Shown here: piece after piece, positions 1 to 7,836 of the stretch
How positions within the stretch are numbered: the first letter of the stretch is position 1
How the letters are laid out: each line of letters opens with the position of its first letter
Made by a program: the position numbers and the translations under genes
Assembly (NCBI RefSeq): GCF_003065605.1
Contig: NZ_CP026952.1
Span: forward strand, 992,001-1,056,000
Direction: 5' to 3'
DNA from: Aeromicrobium chenweiae
GTDB lineage: Bacteria > Actinomycetota > Actinomycetes > Propionibacteriales > Nocardioidaceae
Length of the DNA stretch: 64,000 nt
The notes under the pieces: generated by a model
Told to the model about the DNA's origin: nothing
The model's input: the letters and a program-made list of their open reading frames with translations, nothing else
Databases searched by the model: none

Positions 1-425
1 GCGACCGCGTCGTCGATCTGGTCGCGACCGCGCTGCCCGCCCTCGAGGTCGTCGACGACCTCCGGATCGATGCCGGGAGCCTCGACAAGGCCGACGCCGC
101 GGTCCTCAACTCCACGACGATCACCTTCCCGCCGGGCGTCTCGTACCTCGGGGCCCACGACGGCGTGCCGCTGGCCGCGGTGGCCGACGTCCTGCGCCGC
201 AACGTCGGCGTCACGGTCGAGATCGGCGGGCACTTCGGCCCCAAGGATCCCCGGCAGGGCCAGGTCTTGAGCAAGGCGCGGGCCGCAGCGGTCAAGACGT
301 ACCTCGTGGGCCTCGGCATCGAGCCCGAGCGCGTCTCGACGCGCACCTACGGCTCGGCCCGTGCCGGGATCAGCGCGACCGCCGAGCGGTACCGGCGCGT
401 CGACCTCGTCGTGAAGGAGCGCTGA
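1..425 (+). CDS. OmpA C-terminal domain protein (5' end outside window)
   Basis: The frame is open from base 3 to TGA at 423-425, so about 140 C-terminal residues are visible. They read as an OmpA/MotB-type peptidoglycan-associating domain: a strand-rich first part, then the helix LSKARAAAVKTYLVGLGI and the closing TRTYGSARA...RRVDLVV, which match the family pattern of a run of A/R residues, a GI turn and a final strand ending near the stop. Such domains hold envelope proteins to the cell wall. The N-terminal part (signal, lipobox or BON domain) is outside the window, so the full architecture is unknown. The next gene starts 3 bases after the stop, suggesting an operon. Confidence 0.75.
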   Translation, partial: DRVVDLVATALPALEVVDDLRIDAGSLDKADAAVLNSTTITFPPGVSYLGAHDGVPLAAVADVLRRNVGVTVEIGGHFGPKDPRQGQVLSKARAAAVKTYLVGLGIEPERVSTRTYGSARAGISATAERYRRVDLVVKER

Positions 426-428
426 GCG

Positions 429-956
429 GTGTCGGACTACACGGTCGGCGAGATCGCCGTCTGGCTGGTGCTCACCGCAGTGCTGGCCTTCGTCCTCGGC
501 TGGCTGGTGCGCGAGCTCCAGGTGCGTGCCGGCAGGCGTCGCGCTCCCCGACCCGCGATGAAGGCCGCTCCCACGCCGGATCCCACGGACGTGCCGGCCC
601 CCGAGGAGGTGCCCGCGCCGGAGCCGGAGACCGCGCCGGAGCCGAAACCGGAGCCCGCGCCGGAGCCGAAACCGGAGCCACAGCCGGCGAAGAAGGCCAC
701 GCCGTCGGCACGCCGCGGCGTGGAGCCCCCGTCGGCGGACCACGTGATCAAGGGCAACACGTCCTCGAAGATCTACCACCTCCCGGACAGCTCGTCGTAC
801 GCGCGGACGAAGGCCGGTGTCTGGTTCCGCACCGAGGCCGAGGCCGAGGAGGCCGGCTTCCGCAAGGCCGGCGCGGGACGCCGCGGCGGCAAGAAGGCGC
901 AGGCCCCCCAGGGCTCCGTGCCGAAGAAGCAGCCCGGCAAGCCCTCGGACGGCTGA
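429..956 (+). CDS. Single-pass membrane protein with Pro/Glu repeat linker and sunset-type C-terminal domain
   Basis: 175 residues from GTG. Residues about 8-28 form one hydrophobic segment, followed by basic residues (RAGRRR), so the bulk is probably cytoplasmic. Residues about 48-85 are a low-complexity linker rich in PEPEP/EPKPEP units. The end (about 107-146), with IKGNTSSKIYH, the WFRTEAEAEEAGFRK segment and paired aromatics, resembles the small sunset domain otherwise seen at the ends of secreted or DNA-acting nucleases in actinobacteria and Firmicutes. The tail is Lys/Gly rich. It starts 3 bases after the OmpA-like gene and is probably co-transcribed with it. Function unknown; the assignment of the C-terminal domain is from memory of its motif. 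Confidence 0.7.
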   Translation: MSDYTVGEIAVWLVLTAVLAFVLGWLVRELQVRAGRRRAPRPAMKAAPTPDPTDVPAPEEVPAPEPETAPEPKPEPAPEPKPEPQPAKKATPSARRGVEPPSADHVIKGNTSSKIYHLPDSSSYARTKAGVWFRTEAEAEEAGFRKAGAGRRGGKKAQAPQGSVPKKQPGKPSDG

Positions 957-1005
957 GGCGCCCCACCTCCCCGGACGACAACCTGGCATGGGGCATGCTG
1001 GCGAC

Positions 1006-2037
1006 ATGAACCTGCGTCTCCTGGCCGTGGCGGCTGCCACGTCCCTCGCCCTGGCTGCCTGCAGCTCGTCCTCGGACCCGGCGGAGAAGCCGGCCCCGGG
1101 GGCCAGCAAGGGCACCGCGAAGCCCCTCGTCGAGGTCTCCCCGCTGACCGGCAAGGCCATGAAGAAGGGTCGTCCGGACAATCCCGTCTTCGTCGTCAAG
1201 ATCGAGAACACCGACGGCGGCGCCCCGCAGTACGGCCTCGACCACGCCGACATGGTGATCGAGGAGCTCGTCGAGGGTGGGCTCACCCGTCTTGCGGCGT
1301 TCTACTACTCCTCGCTCCCGTCGAAGGTCGGCCACGTGCGATCGCTGCGCACCAGCGACATCGGCATCGCCGGCCCGGTCGGCGGCCAGATCGTGGCATC
1401 CGGCGGCGCGAGCGGCGCCTACAGGAAGGTCGAGAAGGCCGGGATCCGGGTGTTCTCCGAGGACGGTGGCGCGCCGGGCTTCAGCAGCGACCCGCTCAAG
1501 GTCCGCCCCTACAACCGCCTGATCGACCTCAAGACCGTCAACCGCAAGGCCAAGCGCACACGGATCCCCGGTCCGTACCTGCCGTGGGCGCCCGCGTCCG
1601 GTGCGAAGGCCGCGGCGCCGAAGGCGGGTGCCGCGACCACGCCGGCGCCGAAGAAGGCGACCGCCGCGACCGTGCGCTTCAGCGACTTCACGACGACGTC
1701 CTGGGCGCTCAAGGGCGGCAAGTGGGTCCGCACCAACGGCCACGCCGAGGCCGGCAAGGACTTCAAGGCCGACACCATGATCGTGCTGTCCTGCCGGGTG
1801 GGCGACGCCGGCTACACCGACCCGGCGGGCAACCCCGTGCCGGAGACGGTGTTCGAGGGACGCGGGGAGGCCCGGGTCTTCCACGGTGACGAGGTCACGT
1901 CCGTGACGTGGGTCAAGTCCGGCCTGAAGAAGGGGCTGCGATTCGAGACCGCCGACGGCAAGCCGTACCGGATCAACCCGGGCCACGTGTTCCTCGAGCT
2001 GGTCCCCAAGGACGGCGGCGGGGTCACCCTCGGCTGA
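1006..2037 (+). CDS. DUF3048 (YerB-type) lipoprotein
   Basis: 343 residues. The ATG at 1006 is chosen because it gives a perfect lipoprotein signal (MNLRLLAVAAATSLALAAC, lipobox Cys19 followed by Ser4); the frame stays open further upstream. The N-terminal domain carries the family's LTGK, PVFVVKIENT and YGLDHADMVIEELVEGGLTR motifs and then HVRSLRTSDI. An Ala/Lys-rich insert (about residues 200-225) links to the C-terminal strand-rich half ending in HVFLELV. YerB-like proteins are surface lipoproteins of unknown function in Firmicutes and actinobacteria. It ends immediately against the convergent TetR gene with no base between the two stops. Confidence 0.88.
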   Translation: MNLRLLAVAAATSLALAACSSSSDPAEKPAPGASKGTAKPLVEVSPLTGKAMKKGRPDNPVFVVKIENTDGGAPQYGLDHADMVIEELVEGGLTRLAAFYYSSLPSKVGHVRSLRTSDIGIAGPVGGQIVASGGASGAYRKVEKAGIRVFSEDGGAPGFSSDPLKVRPYNRLIDLKTVNRKAKRTRIPGPYLPWAPASGAKAAAPKAGAATTPAPKKATAATVRFSDFTTTSWALKGGKWVRTNGHAEAGKDFKADTMIVLSCRVGDAGYTDPAGNPVPETVFEGRGEARVFHGDEVTSVTWVKSGLKKGLRFETADGKPYRINPGHVFLELVPKDGGGVTLG

Positions 2038-2697
2038 TCAGGTGACCTTCGGCAGCAGCCGCAGGCCGGCGAGCAGCGCTCCGATGGTGGCCTGCACCTC
2101 GTCGCTCGCGGCGTCCGGGTCCTCGGCGTCGGCCACGTACTCCGAGGCCGAGCGGATCGCTCCGTAGAAGACCGCGGCGAACGCCTCGCCGAGGCCCTCG
2201 GCCCCGCCGAGGTCACTCAGCAGGTCGTCCACGACCCGCTGGACGATGCCGAACGAGGACTCCTTCTCCGCCTCGTGCCAGCGCTCGTGGCCGAGGGCGA
2301 CCGGGCCCTCCTGCATGCAGATGCGACGGAACTGCGGCTCGCGGCAGACCTCGAGGAACTTGTCCAGGCCGATCTGGGCTCGCTCCCAGGGGTCCTTGGA
2401 GGCGTTGATGGCCTTCTCGATGTCCGACGTCGTGGACTCCTGCACCCGCAGGAAGACGTTCTCGAACAGGGCCAGCTTGCTGGGGAAGTGGTGGTACAGC
2501 GCGCCCTTGGTGACCCGGGCGGCGGCGACGACCTCGTCGAGGGACGTGCCCGCGTAGCCGTGGTCGGTGAACAGGATCGTCGCGCTGTCGAGCAGCGCCC
2601 GCTTGGTGCTGGAGGAGTAGTCCTGGCGCCGTGTGGTCTTGGTGGTCTTGCGAGCGGTGCGCAGGACGCTCTTCGTCACGCGTGCGGGATGGGACAT
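2038..2697 (-). CDS. TetR/AcrR family transcriptional regulator
   Basis: 219 residues. A basic N-terminal tail (residues 1-30) precedes a TetR DNA-binding domain: helix at about 32-45, then TSLDEVVAAARVTKGALYHH (about 51-70) as the helix-turn-helix and FPSKLALFENVF after it. The C-terminal all-helical ligand domain contains CREPQFRRICMQEGPVALG, seen in a subgroup of actinobacterial TetR proteins with unknown ligands. It is divergent from the gene at 2841. The 143-base gap holds the three-part palindrome at 2775-2804, a good candidate for its own operator, so autoregulation and control of the neighbour are likely (inference). Confidence 0.9.
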   Translation of the reverse strand: MSHPARVTKSVLRTARKTTKTTRRQDYSSSTKRALLDSATILFTDHGYAGTSLDEVVAAARVTKGALYHHFPSKLALFENVFLRVQESTTSDIEKAINASKDPWERAQIGLDKFLEVCREPQFRRICMQEGPVALGHERWHEAEKESSFGIVQRVVDDLLSDLGGAEGLGEAFAAVFYGAIRSASEYVADAEDPDAASDEVQATIGALLAGLRLLPKVT

Positions 2698-2774
2698 GCC
2701 GACAAGTCTACGGCGGCCCGGCCTCCGTGCCCGGAATCACATCGCCAGGGTTTGTCAGCACCGGACAGCCTGGA

Positions 2775-2804
2775 ACATACTAAGAGTACGTACCGAGAGT
2801 ATGT
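2775..2804. promoter_or_regulatory. Three-part palindrome, candidate TetR operator
   Basis: The 7-bp arms ACATACT (2775-2781) and AGTATGT (2798-2804) are exact reverse complements. They are centred on the self-complementary TACGTA (2787-2792), and the arms and core share the same centre of symmetry. The site lies midway between the divergent TetR gene (start 2697) and the gene at 2841. The A/T-richness stands out from the surrounding high-GC DNA, so the site may also overlap a promoter. Assignment to the adjacent TetR is inferred from position. Confidence 0.6.
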
Positions 2805-2840
2805 AACTCGCGGTTTCGACGGAACAGGAAGGAGCACACC

Positions 2841-3359
2841 ATGACCTGGGATGCTTACAACCGTCGCAAGGAAGCTCTTCGCGCCATGCTCGCCGTCGCC
2901 GACACGCGCCGCGACCTCACTCTCACCGACCTCATCGACTCCGTCGAGGGCGGCCGCCAGGCCTTCCCGGCCGACACCGACGCGCTCTTCGAGCTCCAGA
3001 TGACCTGGTTCCAGCGCCTGAGCGGCCACATGGACCGGGTCCTCGACAACGCGCAGACCGATCCCGAGCTCGTGCCCGTCACCGCCTGGGTCAGGACGGC
3101 CGCCGACCTGCCGGCCGTTCGGTCCCTGCTCGACGCCCACCGGGACGAGCCGGCCCTGCGCAAGGCGTTCGCCAAGGAGCTGGCCTACTTGGCCACCTCG
3201 GCGGGCACACCCACCTACCACCTGGACCTCACGGCCCAGGGCCGGCGGATCCAGGACTCCGCGCGGCAGACCCTCCGGGCCACGCCCGGGGCGGTCGAGC
3301 CGGACGGGACGCACCGCGGCGGGCTCATCGCCCGGCTGCGCAGTGCGATCGCCGCCTGA
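2841..3359 (+). CDS. Hypothetical protein under the TetR operator
   Basis: 172 residues from ATG, with AGGAAGGAG just upstream as a good ribosome-binding site. I do not recognise the family. The sequence is predicted mostly helical: conserved-looking starts are MTWDAYNRRKEALRAML and LTLTDLIDSVEGG, then a LQMTWFQRLSGHMDRVLDN helix. No signal peptide, membrane segment or cysteine is seen. It is transcribed away from the TetR gene, and the gap between them carries the palindrome at 2775-2804, so its expression is probably controlled by that regulator. It is followed by a bidirectional terminator. Confidence 0.7.
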   Translation: MTWDAYNRRKEALRAMLAVADTRRDLTLTDLIDSVEGGRQAFPADTDALFELQMTWFQRLSGHMDRVLDNAQTDPELVPVTAWVRTAADLPAVRSLLDAHRDEPALRKAFAKELAYLATSAGTPTYHLDLTAQGRRIQDSARQTLRATPGAVEPDGTHRGGLIARLRSAIAA

Positions 3360-3383
3360 GTCCTCCCCGCAACCCCCCGATCA

Positions 3384-3427
3384 CCCCGGTCGGCGCCACC
3401 TCCCTCCCTCCGTGGCGCCGGCCGGGG
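3384..3427. terminator. Bidirectional hairpin terminator between convergent genes
   Basis: Arms of 16 bases at 3384-3399 and 3412-3427 (CCCCGGTCGGCGCCAC on the left) pair with a single T-G wobble around a 12-base pyrimidine loop. It lies between the stops of the gene at 2841 and the MerR gene at 3449. There is no long T-run, as is common in high-GC actinobacteria. Confidence 0.65.
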
Positions 3428-3448
3428 TTCGGTGCGTCGTGGGGGAGC

Positions 3449-4195
3449 TCAGTCGGGCTGGCCCGCGATGCCGCTGATCTGCTCGCCGATCTCGGCGTCG
3501 ATCGACTTGCGGAACTCCGAGCGGAAGATGCCCAGCGTCACCTGGCTCGCGATCGGCAGGAGCCCGTCGACGAGGTCGATGACGTTGCGCCAGTCCTGCT
3601 CGGGGAGGCCGGCATCGATGATCGGCTGGATCATCTCGGTGACGACCTCGCGCACGAAGGTGTCCGCGATCGTGCGCAGGTGGGACTGCAGCACCGGGAA
3701 GAGCGCGATGACCGACTCCGGCGGCAGGCCCAGGGTCACGGCCGAGGCGCCCGCGCGGACGGTCGCGGGCTCGACGAGGCGCACGCGGTCGGCGTCGAGC
3801 TTCTCGACGAGGCCGAGGCCCACCATCGACTCGATGAGCGCGTCGTCCCGCTCGACCCCGGCCAGGGCGGCGAGGTCCTCGCGGGACATGATCTCGGCGT
3901 CCTCGTCGGGCAGGTCGAGGATCGTCATCAGGTCCAGGGTGTGGCCCGCGGCGTGGTGGGGCGTGTGCTGGATGGCCTTCTCGATCGCGGCCAGCGTGAA
4001 GCCACGCTCGAGCAGCTGCCGGACGAGCTGCAGCCGTTGCAGGTGCTCGCGGTTGTAGTAACCGGTGCGGCCCGCGAGCCGTGGGGCGTCGATGAGGCCC
4101 CGCGCGGCGTACGCGCGCACGTTGCGCACCGTCATCTGCGCCCGCGCCGCGAGCTCGTCGATCGTGAGCTCCTCGCTGGTGCTCTCCTCAGCCAT
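3449..4195 (-). CDS. MerR family transcriptional regulator
   Basis: 248 residues. The N-terminal winged helix-turn-helix (about 11-80) reads LTIDELAARAQMTVRNVRAY, then AARGLIDAPRLAGRTGYYN and HLQRLQLVRQLLERGFTL, the standard MerR pattern. The rest is an all-helical domain (about 85-248) without the Cys residues of metal-sensing MerR proteins, similar to the long actinobacterial MerR proteins whose ligand is unknown. It is divergent from yqgE with a 62-base gap. No classic 19/20-bp-spaced MerR promoter was recognised in that gap. Confidence 0.88.
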   Translation of the reverse strand: MAEESTSEELTIDELAARAQMTVRNVRAYAARGLIDAPRLAGRTGYYNREHLQRLQLVRQLLERGFTLAAIEKAIQHTPHHAAGHTLDLMTILDLPDEDAEIMSREDLAALAGVERDDALIESMVGLGLVEKLDADRVRLVEPATVRAGASAVTLGLPPESVIALFPVLQSHLRTIADTFVREVVTEMIQPIIDAGLPEQDWRNVIDLVDGLLPIASQVTLGIFRSEFRKSIDAEIGEQISGIAGQPD

Positions 4196-4257
4196 TCCAC
4201 GAGCATAGGGCTTTCGCCAGTGTCGCCGTGGTGCGCGTCGCGGGGCATCATGGAGTC

Positions 4258-4803
4258 ATGGACTCGCTGCGCGGCACGATGCTGGTGGCCACCCCGGCCA
4301 TCGAGGCAGGACCTTTCCTGCGCAGCGTCGTGTTCCTGCTCGACCACGACCAGGACGGCGCGCTCGGCGTCATCGTCAACCGGCCGCTGGAGTCCGAGGT
4401 CGACGAGGTGCTGCCGGACTGGGCCGGTCTGGTGAACGCGCCGGTGTGCCTGTTCCAGGGCGGGCCGGTCGCGATGGACTCCGCCCTGGCCCTGGGCGTC
4501 GTCGCCGACGTCCCGCCGCTCGGCTGGCGTCAGATGGCCGGCCGGGTCGGCCTCATCGACCTCGACGGACCGCTGCCCGCGAACGGCGAGCTGTACGGCC
4601 TGCGGGTGTTCGCGGGCTACGCGGGATGGGGGCCGGGCCAGCTCGAGGAGGAGATCGCGCAGGGTGCCTGGCTCGTCGTCCCTGCCGAGGACGGGGACCT
4701 GATCTCGCCTCGCCCCGAGACGCTGTGGCGCGACGTGCTGCGGCGCCAGGACGACGACGTCCGATTCTGGGCGACATTCCCGGACGACCCGTCGGCGAAC
4801 TAG
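4258..4803 (+). CDS. YqgE/AlgH family protein (UPF0301)
   Basis: 181 residues with ATG at 4258; the upstream in-frame extension is unlikely because family members start with the 'gxLLVATP' strand as here (LRGTMLVATPAIEAGPF). Further signature segments are GALGVIVNRP, FQGGPV, LRVFAGYAGWGPGQLEEE and WLVVPA. The family is widespread and compact, and its biochemical role is not settled. It is divergent from the MerR regulator and precedes the DUF3039 gene. Confidence 0.9.
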   Translation: MDSLRGTMLVATPAIEAGPFLRSVVFLLDHDQDGALGVIVNRPLESEVDEVLPDWAGLVNAPVCLFQGGPVAMDSALALGVVADVPPLGWRQMAGRVGLIDLDGPLPANGELYGLRVFAGYAGWGPGQLEEEIAQGAWLVVPAEDGDLISPRPETLWRDVLRRQDDDVRFWATFPDDPSAN

Positions 4804-4836
4804 GAATCGACGTCGGGCACTCGTTAGACTGGGGCC

Positions 4837-5118
4837 GTGGCTTTCTTCCAGCGTGGTTCGCAGACAGCACTCGACGAGCGCACCGACGAACGTGTCGACC
4901 AGCGCACGGAGGAAGGCGATCACGAGCGCTTCTCGCACTACGTGCCCAAGGACGAGCTGACCGAGGCCATGGTCATGGGCACCCCCGTCATCGCGCTGTG
5001 CGGCAAGGTGTGGACCCCCAGTCGTGATCCACAGCGGTTCCCGGTGTGTCCGGAGTGCAAGGACATCTGGGAAGGTCTCGACAAGGGCGACGAGGGGGAT
5101 CCGTCGGGTGACGCGTAG
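4837..5118 (+). CDS. DUF3039 small zinc-ribbon-like protein
   Basis: 93 residues from GTG at 4837. An acidic N-terminus precedes the conserved block SHYVPKDELTEAMVMGTPVI, then ALCGKVWTP and FPVCPECKDIW. The three cysteines (C-x14-C-x2-C) suggest a metal-binding ribbon. DUF3039 proteins are small actinobacterial proteins of unknown function, commonly adjacent to a superfamily 2 helicase as here: the helicase start (GTG 5108) lies inside this gene and overlaps its end by 11 bases, so translation is probably coupled. Confidence 0.88.
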   Translation: MAFFQRGSQTALDERTDERVDQRTEEGDHERFSHYVPKDELTEAMVMGTPVIALCGKVWTPSRDPQRFPVCPECKDIWEGLDKGDEGDPSGDA

Positions 5119-6805
5119 CCAGCACCTCCGGGTCTGGCAGCGCGAGGCGTTCGAGCTCTACCAACGCACGCAACCGAGCGACTTCCTCACTGTCGCCACG
5201 CCCGGAGCCGGCAAGACCACGTTCGCCCTGACGATCGCCGCCGACCTCCTGTCCAAGGGGATCGTCGAGCGGGTCGTCATCGTGACGCCCACCGACCACC
5301 TCAAGACGCAGTGGGCCATGGCGGCCTCCGGCATCGGCATCGCGATCGACCCGACGCTGCCCAGCCAGGGCGCCCTCGGGTCCGGCTTCCAGGGCTTCGC
5401 GGTCACGTACGCCGGTCTCGCGGTCAACCCCAACGCGTACCGCGCCCGGATCGAGCACCGCTCGACGATGGTCATCATGGACGAGGTGCACCACGCGGGT
5501 GACGCGCTGACGTGGGGCGACGCGGTGCAGGAGGCGTGCGAGCCCGCGGTCCGCCGGCTCTCGCTCACCGGCACACCGTTCCGCTCCGACGACAACCCGA
5601 TCCCGTTCGTCACGTACGCCCCGCAGGTCGACGGGACGGTCACGAGCGTCGCGGACTACTCGTACGGGTACGGCCACGCGCTCAAGGACGGGGTCGTGCG
5701 CCCCGTGCTGTTCATGGCGTACTCCGGTCAGATGCACTGGCGCACCCGGGCCGGCGACGAGGTCGCCGCCCGGCTGGGCGAGCCGCTGGACCGCGCCGCC
5801 ACCGCGCAGGCCCTGCGCACCGCGCTGGACCCGAACGGGTCCTGGATCCCCGAGGTGCTCACGGCCGCGCACACCCGGCTCGTCGAGGTGCGCCGGCACG
5901 TCCCCGACGCGGGCGGCCTGGTGATCGCCAGCGACCAGGACAGCGCCCGCGCGTACGCCTCGGTGCTGACCGAGATCACGGGTCTTAAGCCGACCGTCGT
6001 GCTGTCCGACGAGCCGGGCAGCAGCGCCAAGATCGCGGACTTCTCGGCCGGCATGACCCCGTGGATGGTCGCGGTCCGGATGGTCTCGGAAGGCGTCGAC
6101 ATCCCGCGCCTGTCCGTGGGCGTCTACGCCACCACCACCTCCACACCGCTGTACTTCGCCCAGGCCGTCGGACGATTCGTGCGCGCCCGGCGCAAGGGCG
6201 AGACCGCCTCGATCTTCGTGCCGAGCGTGCCCCGTCTGCTGGAGCTGGCCTCCGACCTGGAGTCCCAGCGCGACCACGTCATCGGGCGTCCGGTCAAGGA
6301 CGAGACGGACCTGTTCGCGGCCGAGGCCGAGCTCATCGCGAAGGCCCAGGAGGACCAGGGCGCGTCCGACCAGCTCGGCGAGTACCGCGCGCTCGCGAGC
6401 GAGGCGTCGTTCGACCGGCTGGTCTACGACGGCGGCGAGTTCGGCTACGACGCGTTGTCGGACGACGACGGCGAGCTCGACTTCCTCGGCATCCCGGGCC
6501 TCCTCGACCCCGACCAGGTCGCCGAGCTGCTGAAGGCGTCCCGTGCCAAGCGGGCCAAGGACAAGGCGGCCAGGGCCGCGCCCGAGGTCGCCGCGGACGT
6601 CGCGTTCTCGCGTCGCAGCGAGCTGCGCCGCGAGCTGCAGGCGCTGGTCGGCGCGTGGCACCACCGCACCGGCGCCCCGCACGGGGTGACCCACAGCCGG
6701 CTGCGCTCGCAGTGCGGCGGCCCCCCGGCGGCGCAGGCCTCGTCCGACCAGCTGCAGGCGCGCATCGACGCGATCCGGGCCTGGGCGCTCAAGGCGTCCG
6801 GATAG
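5108..6805 (+). CDS. DEAD/DEAH-box superfamily 2 helicase
   Basis: 565 residues from GTG 5108 (TRSQHLRVWQREAFELY is the conserved family start; the frame is open further upstream inside DUF3039). Motif I ATPGAGKTT lies at about 30-38, motif II DEVHH at about 125-129, motif III SLTGTPF near 153 and motif VI QAVGRFVRARR near 352. The C-terminal third is charged and unconserved to my eye. It is an ATP-dependent nucleic-acid translocase of the actinobacterial DUF3039-linked helicase family; the substrate is unknown. The 11-base overlap with DUF3039 supports a functional pair. Confidence 0.88.
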   Translation: MTRSQHLRVWQREAFELYQRTQPSDFLTVATPGAGKTTFALTIAADLLSKGIVERVVIVTPTDHLKTQWAMAASGIGIAIDPTLPSQGALGSGFQGFAVTYAGLAVNPNAYRARIEHRSTMVIMDEVHHAGDALTWGDAVQEACEPAVRRLSLTGTPFRSDDNPIPFVTYAPQVDGTVTSVADYSYGYGHALKDGVVRPVLFMAYSGQMHWRTRAGDEVAARLGEPLDRAATAQALRTALDPNGSWIPEVLTAAHTRLVEVRRHVPDAGGLVIASDQDSARAYASVLTEITGLKPTVVLSDEPGSSAKIADFSAGMTPWMVAVRMVSEGVDIPRLSVGVYATTTSTPLYFAQAVGRFVRARRKGETASIFVPSVPRLLELASDLESQRDHVIGRPVKDETDLFAAEAELIAKAQEDQGASDQLGEYRALASEASFDRLVYDGGEFGYDALSDDDGELDFLGIPGLLDPDQVAELLKASRAKRAKDKAARAAPEVAADVAFSRRSELRRELQALVGAWHHRTGAPHGVTHSRLRSQCGGPPAAQASSDQLQARIDAIRAWALKASG

Positions 6806-6855
6806 GGTGTGCGTCCGCACCCCGCGCGACGTGACATGACCGGAAGGACCCGCCC

Positions 6856-7797
6856 GTGAGCAGCATGGCGCCGCGCACCCGGGTCTTCGCCCGGCTCATG
6901 AAGGTGGTCGAGAAGGGGATCGAGGAGGTCGACGACCTCCCGGCCCACCGGGCCAAGCGGCTGCGGCTGCAGCAGTCGGGCCTCGGGCGGCGGATCTTCG
7001 GCCGGGTCGACCGCCGGGCCACCCAGCAGGAGATCACCGTCGGCTCCGGCTCGCGTGCCCTCGTGCACCGGCCGAAGGACGTCGCGGGACCGCTGCCGTG
7101 CGTGGTCAACTTCCACGGCGGGGGCTGGGTCCAGGGCAACCCGGAGCAGTCCGGCTGGCTCTCCGCCCGGATCGCCGTGGGAGCCCGCGCCGTCGTGGTC
7201 TCCCCGTCGTACCGGCTCGCCCCCGACGCGCCGTTCCCCGCCGGTGTGGAGGACTGCTGGGCGGCGCTGACGTGGGTCGTCGACCACGCCGACGAGCTCG
7301 GCATCGATCCCTCGCGCATCGCGGTCATGGGCGACAGCGCCGGCGGCAACCTCGCCGCGGTGATGTCGTTGCTGGCCCGGGACGCGGGCGGCCCCGACCT
7401 CCGGGCGCAGGTGCTGATCTACCCCGGTGTCGAGATGTACGACCGGTGGCCGTCGGAGGACCGCAACGCGGAGGCGCCGGTACTGACGTCCCGGAACATG
7501 CGGGCGTTCGTGCGGCTCTACCTCGGCGCGCAGCACGGCACCGAGGACTTCCGGGCGTCCCCGATCCGCGCCGCCTCCCACGCGGGGCTGCCCAAGGCGT
7601 TCATCCTGACCGCCGAGCACGACCCGTTGCTCGACAACGGCGCGAGGTACCGCGACGCCCTCGTCGCCGCGGGCGTCCCGGTCCGGTACGTCGAGTACGA
7701 CGGCGCGATCCACGGGTTCCTGAGCCTGCCGGGCGTCGTGCCGGTCGCCACGCAGGCCGTCGACGACATCGTCGACTTCCTCCGTGCCACCCTCTAG
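6856..7797 (+). CDS. Alpha/beta hydrolase, hormone-sensitive lipase family
   Basis: 313 residues from GTG 6856, with GGAAGGA eight bases upstream. The oxyanion motif HGGGW starts at His87, the nucleophile elbow GDSAGGN has Ser161, and the remaining triad members are Asp256 (EHDPLLDNG) and His286 (AIHGFLS). This is the HSL/type IV esterase pattern, acting on carboxylic esters of short or medium acyl chains. The first 50 residues are a basic helical cap. It precedes the MpaB-type gene by 39 bases; a perfect palindrome lies in that gap. Confidence 0.9.
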   Translation: MSSMAPRTRVFARLMKVVEKGIEEVDDLPAHRAKRLRLQQSGLGRRIFGRVDRRATQQEITVGSGSRALVHRPKDVAGPLPCVVNFHGGGWVQGNPEQSGWLSARIAVGARAVVVSPSYRLAPDAPFPAGVEDCWAALTWVVDHADELGIDPSRIAVMGDSAGGNLAAVMSLLARDAGGPDLRAQVLIYPGVEMYDRWPSEDRNAEAPVLTSRNMRAFVRLYLGAQHGTEDFRASPIRAASHAGLPKAFILTAEHDPLLDNGARYRDALVAAGVPVRYVEYDGAIHGFLSLPGVVPVATQAVDDIVDFLRATL

Positions 7798-7803
7798 GGC
7801 ATT

Positions 7804-7822
7804 GTGACAGTGCCACTGTCAC
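7804..7822. promoter_or_regulatory. Perfect 19-bp palindrome, candidate operator
   Basis: GTGACAGTG (7804-7812), one central C, CACTGTCAC (7814-7822): a mismatch-free dyad 14 bases before the ATG of the MpaB-type gene. Its size and symmetry fit a TetR-family site. No regulator gene is adjacent, so the cognate protein is encoded elsewhere, or is one of the distant regulators in the window. Confidence 0.6.
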
Positions 7823-7836
7823 GGTAGTGTCCGGTC

